A stretch of 64,000 bases of DNA, from assembly GCF_030272615.1 (NCBI RefSeq), contig NC_081406.1, forward strand, positions 238,626,422 through 238,690,421, in the 5' to 3' direction. The stretch is from Cryptomeria japonica (Eukaryota > Streptophyta > Pinopsida > Cupressales > Cupressaceae). Both the position numbers and the translations under genes were made by a program. How positions within the stretch are numbered: position 1 is the stretch's first letter; each line of letters opens with the position of its first letter. The notes beneath the pieces were generated by a model, which was given only the letters and a program-made list of their open reading frames with translations, had not been told where the DNA came from and did not search any database. Shown here one piece after another: positions 12,793-23,997 of this stretch.

Positions 12793-15256
12793 TCTTCTAT
12801 CCCTAGGGCTGGTGGCCGGAGAGTGACGACTAGATGCTCCCTCCTGATCCGGCCGTGCAGGTGGACCCATAGGCGTATACCATGATATAGATCGTGAATG
12901 GCTCCGAGAGGAACTCCTACGATCCCTATCCATAAGGATAGCGCGATACGAGGTAGCCTCAGCCTGAGCTGCTGCTAGATCACGCTGTGCTCGCTAAAGG
13001 TCCTCTGATAGAACCCGCTCTCTCTCCCTCCATATCTCTACCTGTACTCAAAATGGGGAAAACAAATCATCATGTTGACCCGCGTTCCCTTCAGGTCTAT
13101 AAGCAACCTGTGAGGAACTAGGGATCTACACTGTCGTGGAGATATCTATCACTGCTTGCTGGATCAAGGAGCGCCACTCCTGCACATTAGCTGTAGCAGT
13201 GGAACAAATTTTGTGTTAGTACCATTTTATATCATCAAAACATCAATCAATCAATATAAACCTACTATACCTGGATCTCCCTCACGCCAGTAGGGATCGT
13301 GATATGGTATCATCTGTGACTGGTAACTACTAGGCTCCCCACGCTCGAACAATCTGTGCACAATGGGTGTAGGCTGGCCCATACTAGAAACAGGTCTCTG
13401 TATCGCCTCATGTTCCCCCTTTTGGGGAATAAGAGGAGGATCCAGGGCTATGGTATCATCTCCTGAATGGTGGGGAGCAGCATCTGACCCCTCCTCATCA
13501 TCTCTATCCTCCTCCTCCTCATCCTCATCCTCATCCTCGTCTGCATCCTCATCTGCATCCTCGTTCTCCTCATCTATATCTGTGTCATCATCCTCCTCGT
13601 CCTCGGCACTAGGCTGATCCTCTGTGGGTGGATCAGGATCCCCTGCCTCCTCATGACCCTCTCCCTCCTCCGACCTGGATCCCTGATCCTCATCTCGGTC
13701 TCCATGTCTCCATGGGCCTGGATGGCCTGTCGGATGATCTGGTGGAAAGATAGGCCCTGGGTATGATCTCATAAACCATGAGAGATACCTGCGCTGTGCC
13801 CCGGGATCTGCAGCATAATCAGTGACCACATCCTGGTCGGACCCCTCTATATCTGTGATCTCGATATCATCTATCATCGGTCTCGCTACTACTCTGGGTC
13901 TGGGAAGGACTCGGGAGTGTCGAGTGTAGATGGGCACATCGGCTGGAACACACTGTTCTAGCCCAAACTGCCTCCGTACTCGGTCAAAGTAGAATGGGAC
14001 TATGATGTGGGGATATCATCCTCTCAGTAGGCGGTTCCTCTGTAGGCATGCTAACTGTCTCTCCATCCCATCCTATTTGTGCATCCGCAGATATGGTCTC
14101 CACACGGTCACCTCAGCTGTCAATCTGTCAACTATCACTCTCCAATACAATAGATCTCCAAATCTCCACTCGCTGGTAAGTGGATAAGCAAATACCCTAG
14201 GTCGCTCGCTAGCCATACTCATCGGATAGTCGACAGGCCTGGTGCATGTAAAGTGCTCAAATATCCACACCTGCAGAAGTGTGCATGTCATCAAGCTGCA
14301 ACCCTGTCCAAAAACATACTCCTCGAGGTCATGATAGAGATGTGCAAGCATACTCCGACCCCAAGCATATACTCTCCTGTGTCTCTCCATAGCCCTGATG
14401 CACCATGTCAGACCCCCATCCATGTGTGTACCTCGCCTGTTAGGGCAGACAGCTAGTGCAATGATGGCTATCATAAGACGTCTCATGAGGGGCACCTCTC
14501 CTGTAGGATGTAAGAGCCAGCTGACCATGATACGACCTCTCATCTCACTCGGCATGACTCTCCCTATGCAATATACCTGCTCCCTCTGATGATCCTCTAC
14601 TGACCAATCGGTCGCATATGTCACGGTAGCTCCTCTGATCGGTAGGCGAAGAATGTGGTACACATCCTCAAGTGTCACCGTCATCTCCCTTACTGGAAGC
14701 TGGAACGTGCATGTGTCAGGATCCCATCGCTCCATGAGTGCCATCAGCATCGCGGGATGAAATCGGATGGCCGGCATAAGAATCATAGACCACAAACCTA
14801 CTATCGACAATGTGTATCTCTCTGCCTGAGTAAGTCAGGGAATCTAATCTTGCAAACTGCAAAGAATCTGCCCTGCCGTATGCTCTCTCATATATGGGAG
14901 ACCCTGCAACACAAAAACATAACTATAATCAGTACTCAATCATCAAAAATCATTCATGAAAACTGTCGAACATCGTATGCTAACCCTGGCATCTCTCGCC
15001 AAGTCCTGATTGGGACCATGGCGCCCTGTCACGGACCATGGCACCTTGAAGGGACCATGGCGCCCTGAGGGGACCATGGCGCCCTATGTGGGACCCACGG
15101 TCGGGTTCCAAGGCCCGCAAACGATCACAGAAAGTCAAATGTAGAAAATCAAAAGTCAAAGTTCAGTCAACTCACCTCGTCTAGTGGCTCGTCGTCGATC
15201 ACGGCCTGTCGCATGATCTCAATCCTCGTGGGACGCTCCGATCGTCGTGAAGGCAT
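12793..15256 (-). CDS. Antisense extra gene of the Tat element (whole span)
   Basis: The minus strand between integrase and the 3' LTR carries protein-like sequence over about 2.5 kb. A short opening segment starts with an ATG at 15256 (MPSRRSERPTRIEIMRQAV) and runs into a splice-donor-like GTGAGT near 15178. The plant mobile domain follows at 14073-14810, an acidic part at 13251-13937, and a Glu/Arg/Ser-rich tail runs to about 12793. Antisense extra ORFs in this position are known for Tat-lineage elements. It looks spliced and is probably degraded in places, so I give the span rather than an exon model. Confidence 0.55.
13251..13937 (-). CDS. Acidic ORF, downstream part of the antisense gene
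   Basis: The 228-residue frame is low in complexity. About residues 75-155 form an Asp/Glu run (repeats of DEDE and DEEE) between Pro/Gly-rich stretches. It lies about 135 bp beyond the plant mobile domain ORF on the same strand and is most likely its continuation after an intron. Similar acidic tails are common in transposon-borne plant mobile domain proteins. No enzyme motif is seen. The Ser-rich frame on the opposite strand is only its complement. Confidence 0.5.
   Translation of the reverse strand: MPIYTRHSRVLPRPRVVARPMIDDIEITDIEGSDQDVVTDYAADPGAQRRYLSWFMRSYPGPIFPPDHPTGHPGPWRHGDRDEDQGSRSEEGEGHEEAGDPDPPTEDQPSAEDEEDDDTDIDEENEDADEDADEDEDEDEEEEDRDDEEGSDAAPHHSGDDTIALDPPLIPQKGEHEAIQRPVSSMGQPTPIVHRLFERGEPSSYQSQMIPYHDPYWREGDPGIVGLY
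14073..14810 (-). CDS. Plant mobile domain (PMD, aminotransferase-like) ORF
   Basis: The frame gives the PMD signature: a hydrophobic lead (SIVGLWSMILMPAIRFHPAM), then LMALMERWDPDTCTFQLP and EMTVTLEDVYHILRLPIRG, then a Trp/Arg-rich C-terminal part ending in WRFGDLLYW and TVWRPYLRM. PMD proteins of the MAIN/MAIL type act in plant genome silencing and stability, and the domain is also carried by Mutator-like and gypsy elements. Here it is antisense to gag-pol. The frame has no convincing ATG at its 5' end (it opens on TTG), which fits an internal exon. Confidence 0.75.
   Translation of the reverse strand: MSIVGLWSMILMPAIRFHPAMLMALMERWDPDTCTFQLPVREMTVTLEDVYHILRLPIRGATVTYATDWSVEDHQREQVYCIGRVMPSEMRGRIMVSWLLHPTGEVPLMRRLMIAIIALAVCPNRRGTHMDGGLTWCIRAMERHRRVYAWGRSMLAHLYHDLEEYVFGQGCSLMTCTLLQVWIFEHFTCTRPVDYPMSMASERPRVFAYPLTSEWRFGDLLYWRVIVDRLTAEVTVWRPYLRMHK
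15012..15092. repeat. Four short tandem units with the ccatggcgcc core
   Basis: Four copies of a unit of 19-21 bp, each starting ggaccatggc, lie in tandem. The core pairs an NcoI-type palindrome with GGCGCC. The same core is found in both LTRs of this element (about 5140 and 16204). It lies in the probable intron of the antisense gene. Confidence 0.85.
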
Positions 15257-15822
15257 GATGATGGCTATGTGGGCTCCGCTGCAATGAACAGTACTCAGAA
15301 TCAACAAAGTGACAAATGCAAATGTCACTTTCAAAGGTATATACTTTCATTCTTTTACATTTACTTTCAAAACCCTAATTTTCCTCTATCACTCATTTCA
15401 TCATAACTTGAGTTTGGGAGATGCGATTTTCAAACCGTTTGTTGCATAGGAATCGTATTTTCATTCCCCTACTCTCGGGATGTTCCAAAAAGTGCTCTGA
15501 TGAAGCCTTTTTAGTGAACACCCCTCATCAATACTCTCTTACATAATTTGTCATAAGTAAACATGCTACCCTGTTTCACCTCCCTAATAAGCAAGTTGAA
15601 ACAAGGGGGGGCATATAGCTACTCGCAAATTTCATCAATTTCCTTAGTAAGCATTAGGTGATTTTGTGATCTAACGTGTGTTTTGTAGGGTGCGGTTCCT
15701 AACTGTGTACTGCAGATACCGCTAGGGGCTTCGTCCGACAACTTATGGATATATCCTTTTTCAAATGATGTTTACTTTCTGTACTTTAGCTTGCATATGC
15801 ACGTAGTACTCATATGACCGCT

Positions 15823-15837
15823 AAAGTGGGGGCTAAA
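15823..15837 (+). promoter_or_regulatory. Polypurine tract of Tat element
   Basis: AAAGTGGGGGCTAAA lies directly before the TGTAGC start of the 3' LTR. A purine-rich tract here is the normal primer for plus-strand synthesis in LTR elements. Confidence 0.85.
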
Positions 15838-17497
15838 TGTAGCATCGTAAATTGTACGCACTTGCTAAGGCAGTACAATTTCACACCTAGTTTAGCACCC
15901 GCCTTGGCGTGGTTTGCATTTTGCATTGCATTTCCCCTTTAGCACTTAATTAATCAAATTAATTAGGTCTAAGGTCCTATTTCATCATCCTTCACATCAT
16001 AAAGTCGGGCCCTTTCATTAAAGTGTGCCCCTTTTCATGTGATTCCTCCAATGCATCATCTAATCGAAAACCCTAATTAAGTCCTATTTTGAACTTGGGG
16101 GCTTGATTTCGGGGGTCAAAAAATCTCGAAATCACTTGTAACTTCGGGATTCTCTCTAAAATCATCATATCTGACGGCCCTGAAAATTTGGTGAAAAGTT
16201 GCTGGGACCATGGCGCCCGGAGTGCACACGGTCCCGGACATTTTTCCCGAACTTTTAGGAGCGCGATCCAATCATAAAATAAAGCTTAACCCCAAGAAAT
16301 TGGTGGGATATTCAATCTCTAGGTTGGCCAAAAGACGAAATTGCGACCTAGGGTTTCATACATAAGAGCTCTCTTTCTTCATTTGAAGGGATCGGAATTT
16401 TGTTTTCAGAAACCTCATATGCAGCGAAAGAGCAGATCTTTGAAGACTTCAACAACTTTCAACATCCCTCTATCAAGAATTTATCAAATCCATTCATCCA
16501 TTTAGGGCTTGGAAGACATTGAAGAACAATAGGAGATTACCGACTGAAGATTGGCTTGTACCTCTCCCTTGAGGGTTGGGTATGATTTCATGTTGTTTTC
16601 ATGTCTTTGCATAAGCTTCAATATCTCATTTATTCATGCTTTAGATCACTTTGCATCTTGATTTAGAGCATTTACATTATCATTGACAAGCAATTAGGGT
16701 TTACTTTCTAGGTTGCTCTAGTTTACTTACTTGCATTTTAGATCTTGCACACACACAAGGTCTGCACACACATTACTTTTACAATACAACTTGGCTATTC
16801 GTGGAGGTGGAAATCACTGAAGCAGGGGTTTGACTAAGGAAAAACCCTATATAGCCGCCCAAACACCCTTTTCAGATATAAGTGCAGGTTTCGGGACTCG
16901 GACGACGCCGCAGGTTATAGATCCGGGAAAAGTAGGTCGAGACAGCACTCCACACCAAATTGCAGAGCAGAATACCAAGACAGGGGCGTGGGGCGCCCTG
17001 GTCCTATCAGGACAGGGGCACTGCACACCCTGGTCCCTGGGACAGAGGCGCTGGGCACCCTGGTCCTCCTAACAGACAGGATTTCAGACAGTTTTCCAGA
17101 GTGCAAAACAGCAGTTTCCAGTGCAGTTTCAGGTGCAGAATCAGGACAGTGGTGCCCGCGCCCCCGTCCCGAACATTTCCACTCAGATTTTGACTCCGGG
17201 TACGCATTTGCATTTTTGTTTTATCTTGGTATTTACAGCTTTCCATTGTTTAAGTTCAATTCTACAATCTTGTTATTAGTTCATACTTACATTCTAGGGT
17301 TAGGAATTGGACTTGCATAATCTTACCTTTCAATTACAACAAAGGAATAGAAACCCTAATAGGTAGCCCGTGGCTCTCTCTTTCACAAAAAGAAGTAGCC
17401 AATTGTGCGATACCTCTAGGCTCTTTCGTATTCCGTAATGTGTGACAAGAGGTAGGATTAGGGCATCTTAACCTAGTCTCGCTTTTTCCCCCACACA
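15838..17497 (+). repeat. 3' LTR of Tat element (1660 bp)
   Basis: It matches 4771-6430 end to end without length change. About 48 substitutions were counted by eye, mostly C/T and G/A transitions as expected from methylated cytosines, with a cluster in the 31-bp GGCGCC repeat block (16978-17073). The target duplication ggttt follows at 17498-17502. Confidence 0.95.
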
Positions 17498-17502
17498 GGT
17501 TT

Positions 17503-20500
17503 GTTCAAGCTCAATTATCCAACTTTGATGTCATGTACACCCTTTAGTGGATCCCAATGTGAGATGACCACCCCCTTGAATAATTAGTGGACTTTGAGGA
17601 TTTTTGTTTTTGGTCTAAAATACCAAACTTCCTTCTTGGATCTTATTTTGTACATTTATATTTTGGAAATCTTTAAATATTATTTAGCTATATCTATTTC
17701 ACAAACCTTGATTTTAAAGGTATTAATATTCCTCACAATACAACCTAATATTCAATGGTTATTTATTTAATGGCTCCTTTCTCACTATATTAGAATATGA
17801 ATGTAACATTTTTTAGAATTTTTAATACTTGGACATCTTTTGTATAACTTTATAGTTGTGCATGTAGACGTAGATGATTCAATATTATATGGAATCTTTC
17901 TCAACCAAAACTAATTATCTCAATTCGTATGGTTGGAATTATATTCATCATATTGAAGTTTTTAACTTTTTAGGAATCACTTTTACTTTTTAGGATTTTT
18001 TTTATTTTTTTTCTCAAATTTTTCATTTTGAGATGACAAAAAAATCCTATTTTATTATTGATTCTCTTTCTCTAACAATAAAATTTTAGGTGTGTTCCAA
18101 AAATATATTTTTTATGGATGTTCATTATTTCACTCACTTAGTACCTTCAAAAATACTCATATTTGAATCTTGAAAAATCCTAAGGGATTGGGAGCTCAAA
18201 TCAAGGAAAAGGATTTATTATTATATCCTAGGAGCCTTTTATTTTACCTCAAGAAGATATTGTGGGCTTGGCTTGATTTCATTCTAATGAAGATATAGTT
18301 CTATGTTCTAAATTAATTAATTGATTATGTAATTTTATAAATCTTAGATAGAACTGATTTTTCCAAGGTACCTAATGAGCATCAAGCTTTAAATGGGTTT
18401 GGATTTCATGATATTTTGTTAATAAAAGATATTATCCATATACAAGAAACATATTTCATGAAAATACTGTTGGAATATTTTAGAAGTCATCAAACCATAG
18501 ATTTTATGTGGTGAAAATTATATCTATGTAATTTATTTATATTAATCAACACTCTATTTGGTGGTCTCTTCTTATCTAATGCTAGAATTGTTCTCTTTCT
18601 AAAATTCCTTTGGTACATTCTTCAAAACTATCCCATAAGTGATTCAAGGCCTTGCTTGACCCTATCTCTAAATCTACTTTGAATCACATAAGGAAAATTC
18701 TTCTTATAGTTAGGATTTTCTTTCATTATAAACTATCCTTAAGTCTACTCCTCAAAATATGATTTATAAAATTGGGGAAACACACTTCAAACATCATTGG
18801 AAATTTTGAAAATGGTATCCAATCATATTATTTCACTATTATAGATCTTGCAAGGAATATACTTGGCTTCCTCCTCACCTTCATATAGTTTTAAAAATTA
18901 AATCATAGATGGATATATTTATATTCTATGAGTTCTTTAGATAGATTTCTTAGAGTTAGATTTGTGATTTAATTAGTCATTTTATACATTAATCATTTTC
19001 ATAGCATATTCCTATTTGATAGGTTATCCTAGAATTCTTTCTATGCTCACTCAAAACTATTATGATTTTAGGATAAAAATAATTTTAGGGCTTGAAAAGA
19101 TAGAAATTCTACTATTTTCTCTAGGTTTTATGTTGATATTCACTTGTCACTTTATTTTGGGGATATGATTTTTTGAAATATTTTTCATCTAATTTAGATG
19201 TAAGAAAATAAAGTTGTACTTGAAGTGGATCATTTACAACACATTTTAGATCACATTGAAAGTGCACCATGTATAGTTGTTGGAGTGCAATTAATTTCAC
19301 CCTCTAATAGACCACTTTCTTCTCTATATGCATTTATGTAGACAAAAATAGAATTCTCATGGTAGAAATGACTCTTAGTTACAAGCTTTTTGTTCCCCTC
19401 AAAGAAGAGTCAATGATCAAAATTTCTCTTGGTTTGTCTTGACCATCTTGTCCAAATTTTAAATCTTTTAAGCCTTCTGATTCTGGGACCTTGAGACTGC
19501 TAGACATTAGGATTTTTAATCATCTTGTTTTGGCCATTTATCAGATTCATAACAATTATCCTCACATTAAAGAAAATGATATGAAGAGGGTGTAATTACT
19601 AGTTGAGAACCTATTCCTAATAATGTAAACCTTTTTTATGATTAGGGAAGCCAAATGATATTGATCCACCCTACTAGTTTCTTAGCTCTTGCCACTTAAT
19701 GAGCTTATATATTGTCTTTATAGATTTGTTAGATAAGCCTATATCTTATATTGATTTCAACATGTAACTTTTTTTGCTTGCATTTTCTATGAATATGTAT
19801 AATTATGTCAAAAGACATAACCTAAAATGACAAGGTAGAGAAACATATTTTATCATGATTATGAAAAAGTAATATAAGCAAATAATATTTAAAACTAAAA
19901 TTTATTTTTTAAATATGAAAAACCTCTCTAAAAGACAAAAAATATATAGTAAATAAAATTACTCTATGATAAAATAAACTCAAAAATTAAATTAAAAAGT
20001 AAAAGTAAAATGAATTTTTTATTTTTTATTGATAATAGAGTTATATATTTAATTAATTATAAAATAAATATTACATATCTAAAGTCTAAATATCACCAAC
20101 AACTCTTAAAAACGTCATTTTTCATAGTCACCTTGACTACCCTATTCAATCCTCCAGCCTAATATAAAACATAAAAAATTAAAATTTTAAAAAATCCTTT
20201 TTTGGTTTATCATAGCAACCTTACAAACTACTCGCTACACCATAACTACTCTAAAATTCTTTATATCATACGATAAAACCCTAAAACAATCTGATAGGCA
20301 CTACCATATACTAGATTATAAAAATTTACAAAATATTCACAAAAATCTACTCTAAAATTTGAAAAAAATTAAACAAATCGTTTTTTCTCCCTCTTCAACC
20401 CTAGAGGGCCATTAACCCAGTAATCATTTGGATCAAAAGTAATACATCACTTGTTGTCTTTTGTTGCCTCCACTAGCATAGTATCCTTCTCTTCTTCATT

Positions 20501-20840
20501 CTAGCATAGAAAGTCATTGAGGAGACTCCATCCAATCTATGCTTCAACACATCGCTCCTCCTTGTCCATCATAGCACTCTAAGAGATGAAAGGAAAAAGT
20601 GGGGGCTCAAGCTCTCCCACTTTTCTCCACTCCCCTTCCTAGGACAAGAAGTTGGCTCCTAGTATATCCATGGAAAAAAGACATTTCATGTCATACAACA
20701 TGTCCTATATAACACATATCTTCATTACCCAAAGGACTTCCTCCTTTCTATCCAATTCTAAACCCCATGCCATCACCAAGGAGAAAATATTGATGATGGT
20801 ACGGCAGTACTGCTCGACCCTCATAAAATATTCTCCCAAT
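17503..20840. other. AT-rich intergenic DNA, no gene recognised
   Basis: This stretch of about 3.3 kb has very low GC, short frames only and no domain, RNA gene or clear repeat that I could recognise. From 20690 to 20840 a minus-strand frame runs up to the solo LTR that follows. The stretch may be very old decayed transposon sequence. Confidence 0.6.
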
Positions 20841-22195
20841 TGTTGGCAACAATGGAGCAAATTGAGAGCGGGGGTGAATCAGTTTGCTGAAAAACTTATT
20901 GCACCTTAAACCACAAATCATTTATGATAATTAACACTTAAAGCATGAAATAACACCACATCAATAACACACATAAAATCAAGATTTTTGACATGGAAAC
21001 TAGGTTAAGGGAAAAACCACGGTTGGAACCTACCCATAATGAGATAATACCTTGCTAGGAGTAAATATAAATATTATAATGGGGAATGCACATGCATTCA
21101 GGCACACTTCCTAGAGCTCACTACTCAAACAAGAAACCTAGAAAGGTCTACAACCCTTGGGGAAGGCTCACTACCTTACAGGAAGTCTCACTGACTTACA
21201 AAAGCATTCAGACAACAATCTGGATTACATAAACTTTGAAAATAGCATCTCCATATGCTTGGGTACAGTTTCGATTAAGCTCACCATCAAATCTTCTCTG
21301 TAACATACTTCTTCGCACAACTTCCCTGCTACTGAATGATTGATACAATATCCGCACATAGCATGATATCTCTCAATCATTATTGCATTCATTTATACAA
21401 ATCATCAACTTGTAGTTCAAGGTTGGCTAAACCCTCAACACAAATTACAAAATAATAACCTCACATGCTACAACAATGCATGTGGACCAAAACAATGATG
21501 GCTAAGACATAGTTTGGACCTAACCAACCATCGCAAATATTAAACACTTCCAAGAATTATGCCTCGAGCATCCACAACACGCTACAATAACCAAGAATGT
21601 TGTATAACTTGAAGAACATCATCGGACCAAGAAAATCTTCAATAACCTGCACAATAATCAATGTGAACCACCAATACGCATAGAACATGATCTAGGAACA
21701 TTCACAAGAAACATGAATTGCACCACAATAACCGCAACAACTCCGATCACTAGAATCGTCATTATCTCACTACCGGAGCTCAAGAACACAAACATAACTG
21801 ACTGTCAACCTAAAATATTTGCTTGTGAATTTCCAAATCATGAACCAATCAAATTGAGGACACACATCAATGTCCATAATACATCTCACACATCCACAAC
21901 TAAAGATATAGAAATTCTAGAGCAATACAGAGCACAAACCAAAATATCAAATAACACGAACAACTGAATAACATCCTCAGCACTAGACCTCATAAATTAA
22001 TCAAAACATCATGCAGACCTCTGCAAATGGGAATGAACCATCTACAGACAACGTACCAGAAACCCTTTAAACCGCATCATCTGATCTGCAACACACATGC
22101 TAAACCAACTCATCCAATTTGACTACAACACTAGAATACATAGAAGAATATGTTGACATCAATGACAACACATTATTTCAGCAAACTTCCCAACA
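20841..22195 (-). repeat. Solo LTR, copia type, with target duplication
   Basis: Read on the minus strand it starts TGTTGGGAAG and ends TTGCCAACA, so the ends are matched inverted TG/CA termini. It is flanked by ccaat at 20836-20840 and again at 22196-22200. No internal region is present, so this is the product of recombination between two LTRs. Near its 3' end it contains the CTGATTCACCCCC block, and further in the GTTTTTCCC block, both of which also occur in the copia LTRs of this window, so it is a related family. The small frames inside are not genes. Confidence 0.85.
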
Positions 22196-22380
22196 CCAAT
22201 AATATATCCATTATTTGCACAAAAATTGGATCTTCAAGCTTAAGCACTCTCTTCATCCTTTTCTCTATCACCTGACCAAGGAATACTAGTTGTTGCTTCA
22301 TAGTAATAAGGGTGAAATTTACCTCCATCCCTGCAGTTTCCATGTCACCCAGTATCACTCACACCTCCACTATTCTGAAA
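22196..22380 (-). other. Short minus-strand frame cut by the solo LTR
   Basis: The minus-strand frame here reads a helical, charged peptide (EMETAG-like start, then QLVFLGQVIEKRMKRVLKLED) up to the insertion point of the solo LTR. The frame beyond the LTR (20840 down to about 20690) is also open. It could be an exon or an old element ORF into which the LTR inserted; I do not recognise the family. The evidence is weak because both pieces are short. Confidence 0.3.
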
Positions 22381-22479
22381 GGTTTAACACATAGTCTAAG
22401 ATGAAAAAAATTGAATCTAAAACTAGGCCCTACCCCCATCTTAAATGCATATTACTATCCATAATTGAAATCAAGTTTG

Positions 22480-22733
22480 GTAGTGTATGATCCCTTTCAA
22501 AATCAAGATTGAGATCTCAAAAACCATCCTCCCTTTCATCCTCTTGTCCATCATTAAATGCAATTGTCTGCTTTGACAACACATTCACCACGTAGTTGCC
22601 ACCCCTAGGCGTGTGCATTATTTTAAACTTTTTAAAGGCTTGCAAATAAATCCTAATTAAAAAACAATTTATTAAGCCTCCAAGCAACCACGTCTCCTTT
22701 AATGATTACATTCACAATGATCAGAGAATCCCC
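22480..22733 (-). pseudogene. LINE B, 3' end (C-terminal half of RNase H)
   Basis: Read on the minus strand from 22733 this gives GDSLIIVNVIIKGDVVAWRL and then an HTPRGGNYVVNVLSKQ stretch, the second half of the RNase H domain of a plant LINE ORF2 (the catalytic GDS, then the H-x-R-x-x-N box). It contains stops. The first half lies at 42783-43210, across the copia insertion, and removing one copy of the tcccc duplication brings LEG and GDS next to each other in frame. Confidence 0.8.
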
Positions 22734-23933
22734 TATTGGCCATTTGGAGGAATTGATTATGTATTGCATTGATGTTTTGTCATTGATGTCAACACTAGTT
22801 GTTTGGATGTTTTACCAAGACCCTTCTGGTCCCGATAGGTTGAGAATTTTTTGGTTAACTTGGATCTAGCATGATCTGGTTGACTCTGATACAATCCGGT
22901 GATGGAATTGGCTTGTTTATGATGCTTATACTCATATTTGGTCAGTTGGTTTTCGTCTAGTGATTGCATGCTATCATGCTTGCTTAGAAGATTGGTTTCT
23001 AGTTCCAGTGAGGGTTTCACTGACAGAGATGTTGGTGGAGATCTTTGATGCATTACATAATTGGTGTTGGTGCAGCTTCTGATGGAGTTTCAGGATGTTG
23101 TTGGTGATCATGTTCGATACTTGGCATTTGGAGATCATTACTCAAGCATGTGGACCTATACTTGGTCCTAGTTGATCTAGGTTATGGATCGGCATTGATG
23201 TAACGTATGGATAGGACCTATTGTTATATTTCCAGGATGTCTTATATGTTGGATATTATTTGTTTTGGTCTAAAGTCGACATGGTTTGTAATGTAATTGG
23301 TTTATTGTTTGGTGGTTGGCCTAATTGTTTATGGTCGAGGGTTTGTATAAATAAGATGCAAGATCTCATGGTAGATCATCATGGTTAATGTAAGAGGTCA
23401 TGGTCAAGGAATGTAATGTGTGAATAATGTAATATCATTCAAGTAGAGGATTTTGTTGATCATTGGAGATCGAATTGGGTTTTTAAGAGGATTTAGTCCT
23501 CCGGTATTGAGCTTACCTAGAACTGTACTCAAGCATAGAAGATGCTATCTTTTGTAGTTCAACACTTCTCCGGATTGTAGTCTGGATTTGTAGGTAGTCA
23601 GTGAGACTCCTTTTGTGATGAGCAGTGTGCTCTAGGATGTTGGCCTTCCTGCAAGTGTAGACCCCTTCATTGTAAATTCACATATTTACTGCAAACGTAT
23701 TATCTAACTGTGGGTAGGCTTCCCACCGTGGTTTTTCCCTTTACTGGGTTTTTCACGTACAAATATTGGTGTTGTGTGGATGGCTTTTATTCTGTGATTA
23801 TTGTTTATACTTAGTTGGATTAACTGTTATTCTGATATTGTTGTTTTAAATTGCTAAAGCTTGCCGTAATCTGTGACAACTGATTCACCCCCCCCCCCTC
23901 TCAGTTGTCTTCCGGTTATCTGAACTGTCTAAC
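22734..23933 (+). repeat. 5' LTR of copia element A (1200 bp)
   Basis: It aligns to 41579-42782 from TNTTGGCCATTTGG at the start to TCTAACA at the end. The block from GTGGGTAGGCTTCCCACC to the CTGATTCACCCC run near the 3' end is shared with other LTRs in this window. TSD tcccc lies just before. Confidence 0.93.
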
Positions 23934-23935
23934 AA

Positions 23936-23947
23936 TTGGTATCAGAG
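23936..23947 (+). promoter_or_regulatory. Primer-binding site, initiator tRNA-Met
   Basis: TGGTATCAGAGC two bases after the LTR is the standard plant primer site complementary to the 3' end of initiator methionine tRNA, typical of copia elements. Confidence 0.95.
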
Positions 23948-23997
23948 CTTTGGTCCTCTCTACAGAAAGCTTAACTGCTTGATGAAGATCCTATGGT

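Larger units (their letters stand above)
4771..17497 (+). mobile_element. Ty3/gypsy LTR retrotransposon, Tat lineage, 12.7 kb
   Basis: The order is 5' LTR, tRNA-Trp-type primer site, gag, protease, reverse transcriptase, RNase H, a second archaeal-type RNase H, integrase, an antisense extra gene, polypurine tract and 3' LTR. The second RNase H and the antisense extra gene between integrase and the 3' LTR are features known for the Tat lineage (Ogre, Retand and relatives). Both LTRs are 1660 bp and differ at about 48 sites by eye (about 3%), with no length change. That means a fairly recent insertion: roughly 1 to 7 million years over generic plant rates of 1.3e-8 to 2.2e-9 per site per year. 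The coding region is broken in about three places. Confidence 0.93.

Noticed and set aside
13363-13617. Serine-rich plus-strand frame
   Set aside because: It is the exact complement of the Asp/Glu-rich part of the antisense ORF; a GAG/GAT-rich tract always reads as Ser on the other strand.
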